64,000 bases of DNA. Origin: Brienomyrus brachyistius. Lineage: Eukaryota > Chordata > Actinopteri > Osteoglossiformes > Mormyridae. Below the pieces are notes generated by a model. That model saw only the letters and a list, made by a program, of their open reading frames with translations, ran no database searches and was not told the origin of the DNA. The position numbers were made by a program, and so were the translations under genes. This document shows positions 1 through 12,114 of this stretch, piece after piece. How positions within the stretch are numbered: the stretch's first letter is position 1; each line of letters begins with the position of its first letter. The DNA is taken from NCBI RefSeq assembly GCF_023856365.1, contig NC_064535.1, forward strand, positions 14,581,863-14,645,862. Reading direction: 5' to 3'.

Positions 1-130
1 AGAGCAGGTGGGAGATGCAGAAGTGAGTGCAGGCCGTGCCACTGGGATTCCAGTACCTTGAAATCCACACAAAAAGAGATTCTTGGCTTTTATACATAAG
101 GGTGGTCAGAAGATCCTCCCAGGAGGCATT

Positions 131-132
131 GG

Positions 133-176
<44 letters not shown>

Positions 177-177
177 T
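131..177. repeat. (GGCA)n microsatellite
   Basis: About eleven uninterrupted GGCA/CAGG tetramers. The short open frame across it (repeated GRQA) is an artefact of the repeat. Confidence 0.95.
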
Positions 178-768
178 AGGATGCGATCTCTGTGCCGTGA
201 AAGTGAAAGGTCCCTTTTTCACATTCGACCCTCGCAAGCCGAAACACCTGCTGACAATGTTCTCCCTATTACTGATAGTGTAGTGGTTCAGTTCAGGAAG
301 CAGTTATCTTCATTTCTGCAGCCTGACATTCACCGACGAGCCAAAACTGGATCCAACATGCATGTGCCTGTCAGTCCACAGCTGCTAAATTTGGCTTTTA
401 TTTAGTTGCATGTATCAGGACATTATTCTTTTTTAAAAAAACATTAGTGTGATGTCAGTGCTGGTCTCTCTGCTCCTCACCCACGCCCATCATTCACGCT
501 CATGCTTCTTATCGCCTGTTTGCTTCGATTGTCTTCTGTTCACAGCTTGCTAATGCTGCCTGCTAAGAGATCTAGCCTATAGGGGTGACCTCAGGTAACC
601 TCTGGCCTTGTCTGGCCACCATCCATTGCTACATCCATAAGGAGGCGGATATCCTCATTTGTTCTAAACCTAATGGGGCTTTTCATCAAAAGCTGCGTAA
701 CACTGCAAGCATGGCCATACCCCTTAAATGAATGCACCCATATGCACCATTTATGTAATATAATATTA

Positions 769-1552
769 GGCCACTTAAAAAAAAAAAATTGGTTCTCGTC
801 CCCTCCCGACCCGCCGAAATGACTCCGACCCGAATTTTTATATATTTTTTTATTTAGTAAAAATCGCATGGAAAATGCCCAAGAATGACGAAATTTGAAT
901 TTCCCGCGCATTCCACATCGACGATTGATCCACATTGTGTAATCCTAGTCTTGGAATGGTTTCATGAACCTAAATTTGTCTCTACCTGAGATGGGCTGGT
1001 GCAAAGATTTAAATCTGGGAAAGTGATGTGGTACATGTTCTTAAGTACTCGTTTGTAGAGTTGCATTTCCTTGTTCAACCATTCAGGTTCCTGTATTTTG
1101 TAAATTCCTCGTGTTTTAACATGTTTTAATACACTTTCTTTCTAGATATATATTTTAAAATCTTGGTTGTTCATTTAGAATGGGAATGACAAACAGAATA
1201 TTGGTTTCAAATAGTATCATTTTTATATTCACGAATGAAACATCAGCATAAAGTATCCAAATCCATAGTTGGGAAGGCATTTCCGAGATACACATGGATC
1301 AAGGAATTTACATTCTTGTATTTTCTTACATTTAATATATTTGAAACGCAACAAATGAGGAACTGGGGAGGCGTACTAAGTAGGTCTGCTCTCTTCGGTA
1401 TGTATTTTCAAATATGTATTTCTTACATATTTGAAAGTCCAAACAGTCAATCAAAATTTGTAAAAAAAAAAAAAAAAAAATTTAAATCCCTCCCGCCCGA
1501 CCCACCCCCTCCAAATAAAAAGGACGAGAACCAATTTTTTTTTTAAGTGGCC
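769..1552. mobile_element. Non-autonomous DNA transposon (MITE), Harbinger-like
   Basis: Long terminal inverted repeats bound a 784-bp segment. The left end reads GGCCACTT, a run of A, then TTGGTTCTCGTCC; the right end at 1521-1552 is the reverse complement of this, with only the length of the A/T run differing. The trinucleotide TTA flanks both ends (766-768 and 1553-1555), as expected for a 3-bp target duplication. A GG start with a TTA duplication fits the PIF/Harbinger group. There is no transposase; the interior is AT-rich apart from C-rich subterminal patches near both ends. The open frames at 591-935 and 1235-1546 run across the ends and are not genes. Confidence 0.75.
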
Positions 1553-1559
1553 TTATAGT

Positions 1560-4250
1560 AAGTTCACAATTAAACATTGGATTGTTAGCATAATCTGCAC
1601 ATGCCACGTTTGAGAGAAGTAAGTAACATTTGCCAATATTCAGCTTTGCTGTTAAACCTCAGAATGATTCATTCTGGATGAGATATTCAATTATTTGGTC
1701 GGAGTAAAGTCCCAATGTTTAGTAATACTTTGTAACAGGCTGTACTGTGCCATTTGAAAATCAGCCTTCTGCGGTCAAGCATGCAACAACTTTTTTTTCT
1801 GAATAAACAGTGATAACTTTGAGACTAGCGTCACATCTCATGTGTGGAACCACATAAACACTATTTGGGCAAAAATATGTGGACACCAGCGTGAACTGTA
1901 CATAATTCCAAACCGGGGGGGTTTTAACACGAAGTTCATCAGACCTTTGTTTGTATAATAGCGTTTAAACATAGATGTTGGATCATTGCTGGTGAGATTT
2001 ACTGCCATTCAGGTTGAGTATTGATGTTGGACAATCAAGTCTCTTTCTGTGAATCTGAGGCCAACAACTTTACAGCTGAACTTGCTCCCAGACCTTTTGA
2101 CCTTCACAATCAGTTCACCTGTGGTTGACCAGAGCAGCTCTAGAAGGCAGAAATGTGGTAAACTGACTCGTTGGAAAGATCACTAACCTCTTCCATACAA
2201 CCACCCATTCTGCTGTCAATATCTGTTGCAGGACACTGAATGTTCGCTGTGCTTAATTATATACCTGTGCCTGCAATGGATGTAGCTTAATTATGAAATT
2301 CTAATGAAGTGCCAAATAGATTGACCATATAGATTACATGGTGAACACCAGTCTATAGCAAGGTCCATTTCATATAATAGTATGCAAAACAACCAGGGTG
2401 ATTCTGATCCCAGAGCAGCAAAGCAACTTTGTTTGCAGAACTAAATCAATTTTTAAATCTATCAACTTCCCATACCCTTCCAGCAAAGATCTGCACATTT
2501 GTAATGTACTACAGTACAGGGATAGGGCAGTAATAGCAAGGATTGTCATCAAAGTGCATATTAGAAAAATATAAATCACAAATGAAATATGGTTGGTGCC
2601 TATTTCGGAGACCACGTGAATCCCACTGTACAAAGGGGGCAGGTTTCCTTGATCTGTAGGAGCTCCTCTATAGCATTTAATGCCATCGAGCGATTCCCGC
2701 GCCACCCTCTGCTACGCGCAGCGGACGCTCAAGGCTGCCAGCGGCGTCGGCGTGCTCGCTGTAGAAAGCGCTCGTCTCCGGACGGCAGCGTGGCAGGTAC
2801 CCGCAATTTGTTAAACAGCCAGCGACACCCACCACTGAGGGAACACAAAGCAAGGCCTGCTGTTGTTGGACAGACAGGAATGTGTGACGAATGGCGGATG
2901 ATCGGTGACAACTATCCCCCCCCCCCAAATTAGCGTTATTCTCTAAAACACTGGGAGATGGGGACACGTGTCATTGACAGCAAGAGGGAAGCCAAAGTCC
3001 GCTAGCATGGGAGCAGCTGGGTGCTATGCCAGGCCAGCAGGGGGCAGCACCCAAACCCTTGTTTAGTCAGTAGCTGCACGTGCTAACAGGCTATTACACA
3101 CCCGTCCGACCCATCCAGTGTGACAGTCTATGCAGAACCTCATTCCTCACCCAAACGATCAGTGTTATTTTACAGCTTCCTGGTTTTTGCTCTATTTGGA
3201 GGCCCCACGTTAGAGGTAATAGCAGGATTCTGCTAGTCTGCACAATAAAAACGTCTTAGCGTAGCTGCGATAACCTTTCACTGGCACATGGCTTCCATTT
3301 CCTGGGTTTCCTGCCAATAAGGTCGGGATACTCCATGCAGGACCGGGTTGCTCATAAACTGGTTTAGCAGCTAACCAGTGATTTGCTGTGTCAGCCATAC
3401 AGCAAACTGGTTTAACTCTTACACGCTCCTACAACAATTATGTTACTGTGAGAAGTCACCTGACATGTGCCTTTGGGGGGTCAATTTGACCCCAGGGTCG
3501 GTGTGAGACTAAAGCCTGAAACACTTCAGGTGGCCCAGCTTCATTCCCCCACCAGGCCAATGACCGGCTCTGCCTGAATGCAAGACAGCTGGTGTCAAAC
3601 TCTAGCAGCTCAAATGCTGTTGAAGCTCTTGGTTTGAAATGCCGAGCAACTGCCCAGCCTTTAAGTTAGCCCGTGAGTGCCTTTAATCTTAAGACTTTAC
3701 TCTCTCCCCAATTATACTGTACAATGAGTCCAGCTCTATAATTAGCCCAGGTCCCATTCTCTGACATGCACCATCTCTGATCCTCCTCAGTACTGACTCT
3801 TCTGTGAGCTTACATACCTTTTTTTGTATATCAAACGAACACTGTTCTTTAATATTGATATGGGCCTGTCTGATAGCATCCTTTCAGCACAAACAGCATT
3901 AACCCTTTTCTATCCATTCCCTTGTTTAATAAACCATCAGCTGTAATGGCAAAGGTTTAGGGAAACACTTCTGTCTGTTCACTGTTTTCACTGGTCACGT
4001 CTGGGGAGTCGTTGGAAACAACCCATCCCCCCCCCCCCAACCCTCTTTGCATTTCCTCTCCTCAGATGTCCGAATGGCCATGAAATGTCAGAGTTCAAAA
4101 ACTAAATCTAACCGCATGAAAGTCTCGTCTGATATCAGCCCAGGCTCGGCCGAGCGCGTGAGCAGAGGGATCCTGACGGGACCTTGCAAGGGAACCATAA
4201 CGACAGAAACAGGGCAGCTGAGTGTCATAGACACCCCCTCGTCACCCGCC
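1560..4250. other. Intronic sequence, no gene recognised
   Basis: Mostly unique-looking AT-moderate DNA. A short CpG-dense patch at about 2687-2810 and a poly-C run followed by an acceptor-like tract at 4027-4064 stand out; both are discussed as findings. No coding exon could be supported. Confidence 0.5.
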
Positions 4251-4254
4251 CAAA

Positions 4255-5270
4255 ACAGCGCTTCAATTTTATGTTACAACCTTATTCCAAAATGGATTAA
4301 ATATTTTTTTTACATCAAAATTCTACACACAGTACCCCATAATGACAAAGTGAAAAAACAAAAACAAAAAATATATATCACATGTGTATAAGTATTCATA
4401 GGCTTTACCAAGACACTCAAAACTGAGTTCAGGTGCATCCTGTGTCCACCGATCATCCTTCAGAGTCCATCTGCGGTAAATTCAGGTGATTGGACGTGAT
4501 CTGGAAAGGCACGCCTCTTTATATAAGGTTCCAAAGTTGACTACGCCTGTCAGCGCACAAACCAAGCCATGGAGTCAAAGGAATTGTCTGTAGACCTCCG
4601 AGACAAATTGTATGAAGGCACAGATTTGGGGAAGGGTACAGAAAAGCTTATGCAGCACTGAAGGTCCCAAAGAGCTCAGTGGCCGCCATCATCCGTAAAT
4701 GGAAGAAGTTCGGAACCACCAGGACTCTTCCTAGAGCTGGCCATCCGGCCAATCTGAGCGATCGGGGGACAAGGGCCTTAGTCAGGGAGGTGACCAAGAA
4801 ACCAACAGTCACTCTAACAGAGCTCCAGCGTTGCTCTGTGGAGAGACGAGAACCTTCCAGAAGGACAACCATTTCTGCAGCACTCCACCTATCAGGCCTG
4901 CGTGGTAGAGTAGCCAGACGGAAGGCACATGACAGCCCGCCTGGAGTTTGCCAAAAGGCACCTGATGGACTCTCAGTCTATGAGAAACGTTTTTTGGCAG
5001 CAGGACCTGGGAGACTAGTCAGGGTTGAGGGAAAGATGAATGCAGCAATGTACAGAGACATCTTTGATGATAACCTGCTCCAGAGCGCTCTGGACCTTGG
5101 ACTGGGCTGAAGGTTCATCTCCCAACAGGACAACGACCCTAAGCAACCAGCCAAGATAAAGGAGCGGCTTCAGGACAACTCTCTGAATGTCCTTGTGTGG
5201 CCCAGCTAGAGCCCAGACTTGAACCCGATTGAACATCTCTGGAGAGATTTTAAAATGGCTGTGAACCATT
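4255..5270 (+). mobile_element. Decayed Tc1-like transposon, internally deleted and 3'-truncated
   Basis: The left part (about 4265-4370, with phrases such as TCTACACACAGTACCCCATA) and the 5' untranslated part that follows match the Tc1-like elements abundant in fish. The transposase starts near 4569 (MESKELSVDLRDK) but is soon out of frame. A later frame at 4679-5110 reads KWKKFGTTRTLPRAGHPANL, the second helix-turn-helix region of Tc1 transposase. At about 4990-4996 the sequence jumps from the end of the DNA-binding half straight to AAGPGRLVRVEGKMN, so the segment with the first catalytic Asp is deleted. The C-terminal part keeps NPIEHLWRDFK around 5222 and then stops: the element's 3' end is missing and a minisatellite begins instead. 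It is a dead copy. Confidence 0.88.
4679..5110 (+). pseudogene. Tc1-like transposase remnant
   Basis: The longest open part of the decayed element, 143 codons. Residues 1-80 correspond to the paired-like DNA-binding half (GTTRTLPRAGHPANLSDRG, then TTISAALHLSGLRGRVARRK). Residues from about 107 belong to the catalytic half. The joint is a deletion that removes the first Asp of the DDE triad, and the frame ends before the third acidic residue. The ATG is not the original start. No function is expected. Confidence 0.85.
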
Positions 5271-5528
5271 ACACTCTCTTCAGTTCTTCAGTACAGTACC
5301 GCACTCATACACTCTCTTCAGTTCTTCAGTACAGTACCGCACTCAAACACTCTCTTCAGTTCTTCAGTACAGTACCGCACTCATACACTCTCTTCAGTTC
5401 TTCAGTACAGTACCGCACTCATACACTCTCTTCAGTTCTTCAGTACAGTACCGCACTCAGTTCTTCAGTACAGTACAGCACTCATTCACTCTCTTCAGTT
5501 CTTCAGTACAGTACCGTACAGTTTACTG
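5271..5528. repeat. 38-bp minisatellite at the truncated Tc1 end
   Basis: About six and a half copies of a 38-bp unit that starts ACACTCTCTTCAG and contains CAGTACAGTACCGCACTC; two late copies are shortened or altered. Copies are nearly identical, which suggests recent expansion. Since 38 leaves remainder 2 when divided by 3, the unit stays open through the frame at 5219-5575, which is not a gene. Confidence 0.93.
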
Positions 5529-5653
5529 TATTATTGTGTTTAGGATGTTTTAGTGTATTTGGAAGTGTTTCTTGAACATTTTCTATGTTTTAAAATGAAA
5601 AAGTGCTTGACTACCCATCCATTTTCTGAAATCACTTGCCCGATTATGCAGTT

Positions 5654-5661
<8 letters not shown>

Positions 5662-5696
<35 letters not shown>
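5662..5696. repeat. (CA)n microsatellite
   Basis: About seventeen uninterrupted CA dinucleotides. Confidence 0.97.
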
Positions 5697-5699
<3 letters not shown>

Positions 5700-5751
5700 T
5701 AACACAGTGTAGGCAGAGGAAAAAAAGCTTCATTGAAATATGAAGTACTTT

Positions 5752-6075
5752 CCATCCATCCATCCATTTACCCTATCCACTTGACCTATGCATGGTTACG
5801 GAGGTCTGGATCCTATCCTGTTGGCTACAGGCACCGAACCATGCAGGATGGGGCATCAACCCAACACTGGACACACTCACACACCAATCACTCACCCATG
5901 CAATTTTGTAACTCCACGTCATGCTTTTGGACTGCAGGGGAGAAAGCAAAGCACCCATATGAAACCCCACGATGGCACATAAGCTCTACACACTGGGAAC
6001 CCGGGTGGAGACTTGAATCCAGGTCCCAAAGGTGTAAGGCAACAGTGCTAACCACCAAGTCATAGTGCCACACAG
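5752..6075 (-). repeat. tRNA-derived SINE, copy 1
   Basis: Read on the - strand, a tRNA-like head is seen: an A-box-like stretch around 6040-6062 (TTGGTGGTTAGCACTGTTGCC) and a B-box-like stretch near 6012-6028 (GGACCTGGATTCAAGTC). The body follows, with the block around 5925-5945 (CTGCAGTCCAAAAGCATGAC), and the copy ends in a (GGAT)n tail (CCATCCATCCAT on +, 5752-5768). Two more copies of this family occur in the window (6773-7018 +, 32968-33216 -). The overlapping open frames at 5733-6103 are spurious. Confidence 0.72.
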
Positions 6076-6772
6076 CATTTGACTGACAGTAAATAAGAGC
6101 CACATGTACCTATTGTGACGTAGCTACAGATTCCGTTTAGGAAGAGATATTTTTTTACAATCTGGGGACTGCCTTGTACTCTGAAAGCTAGACGTATATA
6201 TGAAATTTTAGACTGTTGCCATATTAATTTAGGCTGCGAGCTAAGCAGGGGCCGGCATAACAAAGCTGGATTTTTTTGCTGAATTAGATAACTTGTATTT
6301 AAGGCTGGTCTAAATATAAATGAAGAATGAGAAAGTCCATTAAAACTGGGGTACCTTAAATCAAGCTGGCTTGTCCATGGGAATCCTGCAACCGCGGCCA
6401 GGTTAGTTGTACATTCGATATTCAGTCATCCAGCTGTAATATCTTTCAACAAGCCAGCCAGGCAGTTTTTAATCATAGACCTTTGATTTCCACGGGCAGA
6501 GATGCACACCCATCATTTTTGCAGTTCCAGCACTTTCGCAAAAGTTCTGCTGTAATGAGAAATTGGTTCAGTTCTCCAAGTTCAGCTCTTGCACAGCCCT
6601 CGGTTTCTCACATTACTTTACAGGTGAATTCTAATTAATATTTGAATGTTCGCACATACACTTCACGTTCAACAGCTGTTGCTTGCTTACAGTCACTGTG
6701 GGTGAATGGGACACTGTTCATTTATACATACACTTTACTGGACATGTCTCTCTCATTTACCTTTATTGTTAT

Positions 6773-7018
6773 TAGTGTATTGGTAGCACAGTGGTTATCT
6801 GACACGTCTGAGACTAGGGTTAAACTCTCTGGTCTGGCTCCATGTTGTCCCCGAGTCATTGTGGGATTTCCTCTAGGTACATTGCCCCTCTGCAGTCCAA
6901 AAGAATGTTAAGGTGAACTGGGGTTGCCAAATTGCCCTTAGGTGTGAATCGTGCGTGTGCCTGTAATGGGTTGGCACCCCATCCTGGGTTGTACTCTGCC
7001 TTGTAGCCACAGAGAGAT
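6773..7018 (+). repeat. tRNA-derived SINE, copy 2
   Basis: Same family as 5752-6075, in forward orientation. An A-box-like GGTAGCACAGTGGTTATCTG at about 6782 and a B-box-like GGGTTAAACTCTC near 6818 are followed by the shared body: CTGCAGTCCAAAAGAATGTTA around 6891 and AAATTGCCCTTAGGTGTGAA around 6929. The copy is well diverged, so it is an old insertion. Confidence 0.7.
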
Positions 7019-7019
7019 G

Positions 7020-10000
7020 AGTGGTTTATTTATTCTGCACTTTGAATGGAATAATTATAAACAAACATGGCTGTCTCTCTCCTAAATCATGTTAACTCTT
7101 CTGTTGCCCTTTCGGCCACATCACCCACGCATGTGTGAGCGATGGAAAGGGAATATTGAATGTGTTTTTTAGGATACATGTTAATCTTGATTTGCAGGAT
7201 ACCTCTTGGTCTTTATAAAGTGTTAAGAGTCCCTTGTTTTTATGTGGAAGTGGTGCTGGAAGTAGCTTGAACTATATGCAGCTAGGTGTCTTGTCTACGG
7301 CATCATCTTTGAATGGGAAAGTGTAATTGCAAATATTCATGAATCTGTTAACTCTGAGACTTTGTATTCTCATATATTCTCTGGTTGGTTGGTGGGACAT
7401 CAAATGTCTTAATCTAAGTCTGTTGTTCCACTGTTTTGATTGAAGTTTCTTGGTTAGGGGATTTCCCATAATTGTGTACGTTCTATCTTGAGCATCGCTT
7501 TGTAAAGTTTCATTTATTATCACACATCAATTTTTAGACCTTTTCTAGTACAAACTTGAACAAAAAGTGATTTAGTCACTGTGGTGTAAAAGTCTGGGTA
7601 TTGATTCTAGTAAATCATATTAACCACTTACAGTTAAATTTGGCTTGGAGTGCTATTGAAAAGGTCTTTAAAAGTCTTACATTTTACATCAGGATTTCTG
7701 CAAACACCCAGTACATATCCATATATGTGGCAAACAAAATGATATTTTGTATTAGATATGATTGAAATAGGAGGTGTGGCTTACAGGCATCACCAATAGG
7801 GATTCAGGGATTTGGGGGTCGGTACTTCCTGCACAGACTGGTCTGTTATGCATCGCTTTGGCCTAGTAACTCTGGCAACAAACTATATGATGGCTGCTGC
7901 CTCTAACATTGTCCTTTTCCAATTTCTTAGTCCACCCCCATGTGCCATGAGATGTTCCCTTTATTTTTTGTGGCTACTATTTGCGACGTGTTGCTGCTGT
8001 CCCTGCCAAGAGCCCGTCACTGATGGAAAGGGAGCCCCCCTGCCTGCTCAGTCCCCACCTCACGAGCTTCTGTTCTCCATTGCCCTCAAAGCCATTCTCA
8101 TGAGGGTCGATTGAGGTCATGAGGAGATCTTACACTAAGTTTATTTCAAGGTGAGGTATTTTTACCGAGACGATGACGCGAGACTAAGATCTAAGGCCTC
8201 ATATTTTTATATCCAGCTGAGCCCTTTGATTTTCAAAGACGTCTTCTCACAAAAGTGCAGCCAACAGTAAGTTCTATATATCAATTGCACTGATGTTGTT
8301 TTATCTAGAAAAAAAAACATCTTATGATTTTTCCTAGGTTAGCATTACTGGCTGCTATAATGAAGATTGCTAAGTTAAGAATAATGAGTCATTGTGAAGA
8401 ATGCAGCTGAAAATACTGTTACTACTTCAGTGTGTCAGCACATACTGCATACAGAGTTTCACACTATCCAGCACCAGATCTCTGTTATATAACTGCTAAA
8501 AATGGACAGGCTGGTAATGTAAACAGCACTGGATACTGTAATACTATTGCACTGCAGTCTTGTAACACACACAGACATACAAAAACGAGAGAGAGGGGGA
8601 GAGAGGAATGTGAATTTTGCTGTTACATCCATCCCTGTCATGGTGCTGCATCGCAAACTCGTCTGCTTTCACTCCCCGTGCCGGGGAGATTCTCACTTGC
8701 CCTTGTCGTTCATCAACAAGGTTGACATGAAGAAACTCGCTGCTTAGGTTCAGGGGAGGGACTCACACCGCCTGCTAATCCTACATCGTAAAGCTCAAAA
8801 GTAACCAGTGCAAGCTAAAGGATCGACAAGATAAAAACGATTGACGGGATCTACATGATCAAAGCCGGGACTCATTGGTAGAATCCAGATTAACAATAAT
8901 ATCCCACCCACTCTGACTCCGATGTTATCTTCCTGTAAACACTTGATTTAAAAAAGGATGGATGTTTTGTACAATTGCAGTAACCTTACGCTTCTCCTTT
9001 TCTATTTCACGGCTGGCTGTGCCCAGTCATGTGTACAGGTCGGGCCAAAAAACCTTGCAAGGGGATTCTGGGTACAGGCAGACACTCTGCCTTTTTCACT
9101 CAATACGGCAGTAGGCGATGAGCTGTGACTCATGCATAATTCACATCCCCTTTACCCCACAACACTGGGGAGGAGGCTGGTGTCAGGACCTGAGGCGGTA
9201 TCATGTCTTGTAGGTCAGGTGCCTTTCCACCGCAGTCTTGTCTGCTTGCAGCTTTCCGTCCCATTAACTCCACCAAACTTTATACTTCTCATTGATTCTG
9301 CATCACTTGCCATTCCTGCATTTAGTTGTCGAGTCCTGACAATTTACCGGATTAGTGTAGGCTAACCGCGCCTGAGAAGCAAGGTAAATCACACTAACCT
9401 AATAAAGTGGCAGTGTGTGCTGTGGATCATTAAGATGTGGTCATTGGTCTTAAATGAGTTTCTGCTGGACTGTGTCCCTGGCAAATGCTGGGCAGGCGAT
9501 TCTCCAGTCAATCAATGACTCTATCATTGCTGGAGGCTGGCAGAAAGTTCCTGCAGCCAGACACATGGGGGGGGTGCAGTAATGTAGAGGGATTCATGAA
9601 TTAATTGTAACTGACAGGGCAGCATCAGTAAACAAAACAAGCCATATCTGCAATGCATCATGGACATCGTGGAGGCTGTCAGTGGTGCCGGAGATGGGAG
9701 TTCTTCAAACACCGGCCAGGTCCAGAACTCCCCCAAGACCAGGCAGGTGTGCCCACCTTCTCATCTGAAAATGGATAACACTTTCCGGCGTTTTCCACTG
9801 AGCAGAAAAATTGAGAGGTCATCTGTTAAAGTCTATTAAAACACCAGTGCTTTCCATTATTTTGTGTTTTCTCCCCCCCCCCCCCCCCCAAAGAAGGCAC
9901 TTCTAAGCATTTCTAAGCATAATTTTTCAGCTGACTTGCTGCTTCTTCTAAACGCGTGGACAGGAGGTGGACATGTCCAGCAGAGTCTACAAAAATAATT

Positions 10001-11900
10001 CGCACCACCTCTCCCGTTCCACCCTTTAATGCTCCCCTATTTGAAGGTGTCCATCCGTCTGCTTTTATTTACGCACTTTCACATGCTCTCTTCATACAAA
10101 TGGTTTGCCTGGGGGCAGGTGGGGGTTACTTGTTGCTATGGTGAGAAACTTCAGATTCCATAGCATAGAGAAGTCAGGTCAGCTTGCTGTAGTAATGTTC
10201 TCAATGTGCTTATGACAGTCAGAGGTAAAGCAGAGGTTCACAGAAGCAGAGATCTGAACTCACCCTCTGTATCTCATGTAGGTCACGTTCCTTTTATGAC
10301 CAGGGATTACAAATTAGTTCCCACTTGCTCTAAGTTTAAGTTCATTCGGCTGGTAACAACCCCTAACAGAAACATCTCCCTTAATAGCAAAGCCAGATCC
10401 AAACACAAACACTGTTTCACAGAAGCAGCGCGGGACAATCTGTTCATCATAATCCCTGTAGAGGCAATGATGCAAAACAAAATCAACCATCAGACCAATC
10501 AAAATCAATATCCGGGGATCAAGAAGTACTGGGAACCAATTCAGACTAAATAAACGGGTAAAATGGTGTCATCGAGAAAAATAAATGGGGTTGATATTTA
10601 AGTACATAACTTAAATTTGCCTTCATGTGGAATTCCACTAATTAAAACAGCCCGATGTTAAAAGCATATGATTTTTCTGTGAAACACGGAGAGGACGACT
10701 CTGGGACAGGAGAGCGAGGTCACAATTCCCATATCCATTCCGATCCTCTTCACTGAAATTATGTTTCAGATTGGAATTGATGAGAAAACCCAACAGAAAA
10801 CATCTAATCACAAAAACAATACAATCGTAACCTAAATGAAAGTAAAGAAGTATATTCTCAAGGTAAACTCTAAGCCTAAACCCTTCCTTAGTGCCGTCAT
10901 CTCTCACTCTGCCAGTTCTCTCTTGCAAGCTGCACAGTTGAGCTTATTTATCCTTAACGAGGTAATGAACCATCAGCAGAGGTGTCTGTAGGGTTGGGGC
11001 CTACAGGTGATTTATGCAAAACCACGTTACATCTTACAGGTTCTCTACATATAGCAGTATTTTTTTTTTCCAAAAACATTTCTCATTATCAGTACTGCAG
11101 TCACCCCCTGGTATTTAAAAACCAGAACCTTTTGGTCACAAGGTATTTTACCACTATAAGAACAGCTGTTGTAGCAGCAGGAAGCTAGATGATCAAAACA
11201 ATATGGTCAGGGACAAAGTCTCCTCTATAGAGTGCTCCTGTTTAAGTTCAGTGGCTCTTTTGGCTGCGGTCCATGGTTTGTCTTGGATGACCAACATTGT
11301 GTTTCATATCACTCCAATGTCCGATCAGCGCATGGTAATTAATGCCCACTCCGGTAACGACTGCCATACCACACGCCTAATTGATTGTGGAGATTTATGT
11401 TCCATTATGCTGCTTTGCCTTTGAGCGCCACGGTGTAATTATTGGAGTGCGACCAAGGAACTCGTTTAGCATGTTTAACGATGCACGAATGTGAGCGCCT
11501 GTGCGGATGAGCAGTGCGAGCGCCGTATCGTATTGGGGACACCCTGGACTGGATTGCTGCAGTGATGCTGAGCAAAGGCTGTTCTCGTGTACTTGACATG
11601 CGGGCGCATGGATGTTCTGGTGGTGTTTGTGTACAGCCAGTAGAGCTTTCTTTGATATTCTATGCATGTGTTCCAACCCCTCTGTCCCTCCCCCCACTGC
11701 TGCTCTGCACCAGATGGCACACAAAAACTCATTGGCTGGTCTGTTTTTTTTAAGCTTGGTCACTTCCACAGGATGCGCAGAGACCCCAGACGAGGTCAGC
11801 GAGTGACCAGGAGTTTCCTACTCGTCACAGAAGCAGGGGCGGCCAGGAAAAACCCAAGTGGTCGCCATTTTTAATTCCCCCCGGAACGGCCGCGATCCAC
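7020..11900. other. Intronic sequence, no gene recognised
   Basis: No splice-bounded coding exon, RNA gene or clear transposon was recognised. There is a 17-base poly-C run at 9873-9889. The open frames here (for example 7812-8114, 10206-10553, 11395-11769) show no family resemblance and are best treated as chance. Confidence 0.5.
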
Positions 11901-12114
11901 ACCACAGACAGCCCTTATCTGGGGCTCTTTGTTAGTTTGCCGGCTTGGCTCTGTATCAGGGCCCACTGGACCGCATGGTGAGGAGACCCAGGGACGGAGA
12001 TCCACGGTCCTGCTGGGAACCGGGTGCCGCATCCCTGGATATGTCAGCGTGGCACAAGGAGAGCGAGCTCCCCATCTGTCATGCGGACTGACTCACGGGC
12101 ACGCGAGCAGACGT

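Noticed and set aside
5219..5575. 118-codon frame after the Tc1 remnant
   Set aside because: It joins the last transposase codons to the 38-bp minisatellite; an artefact.
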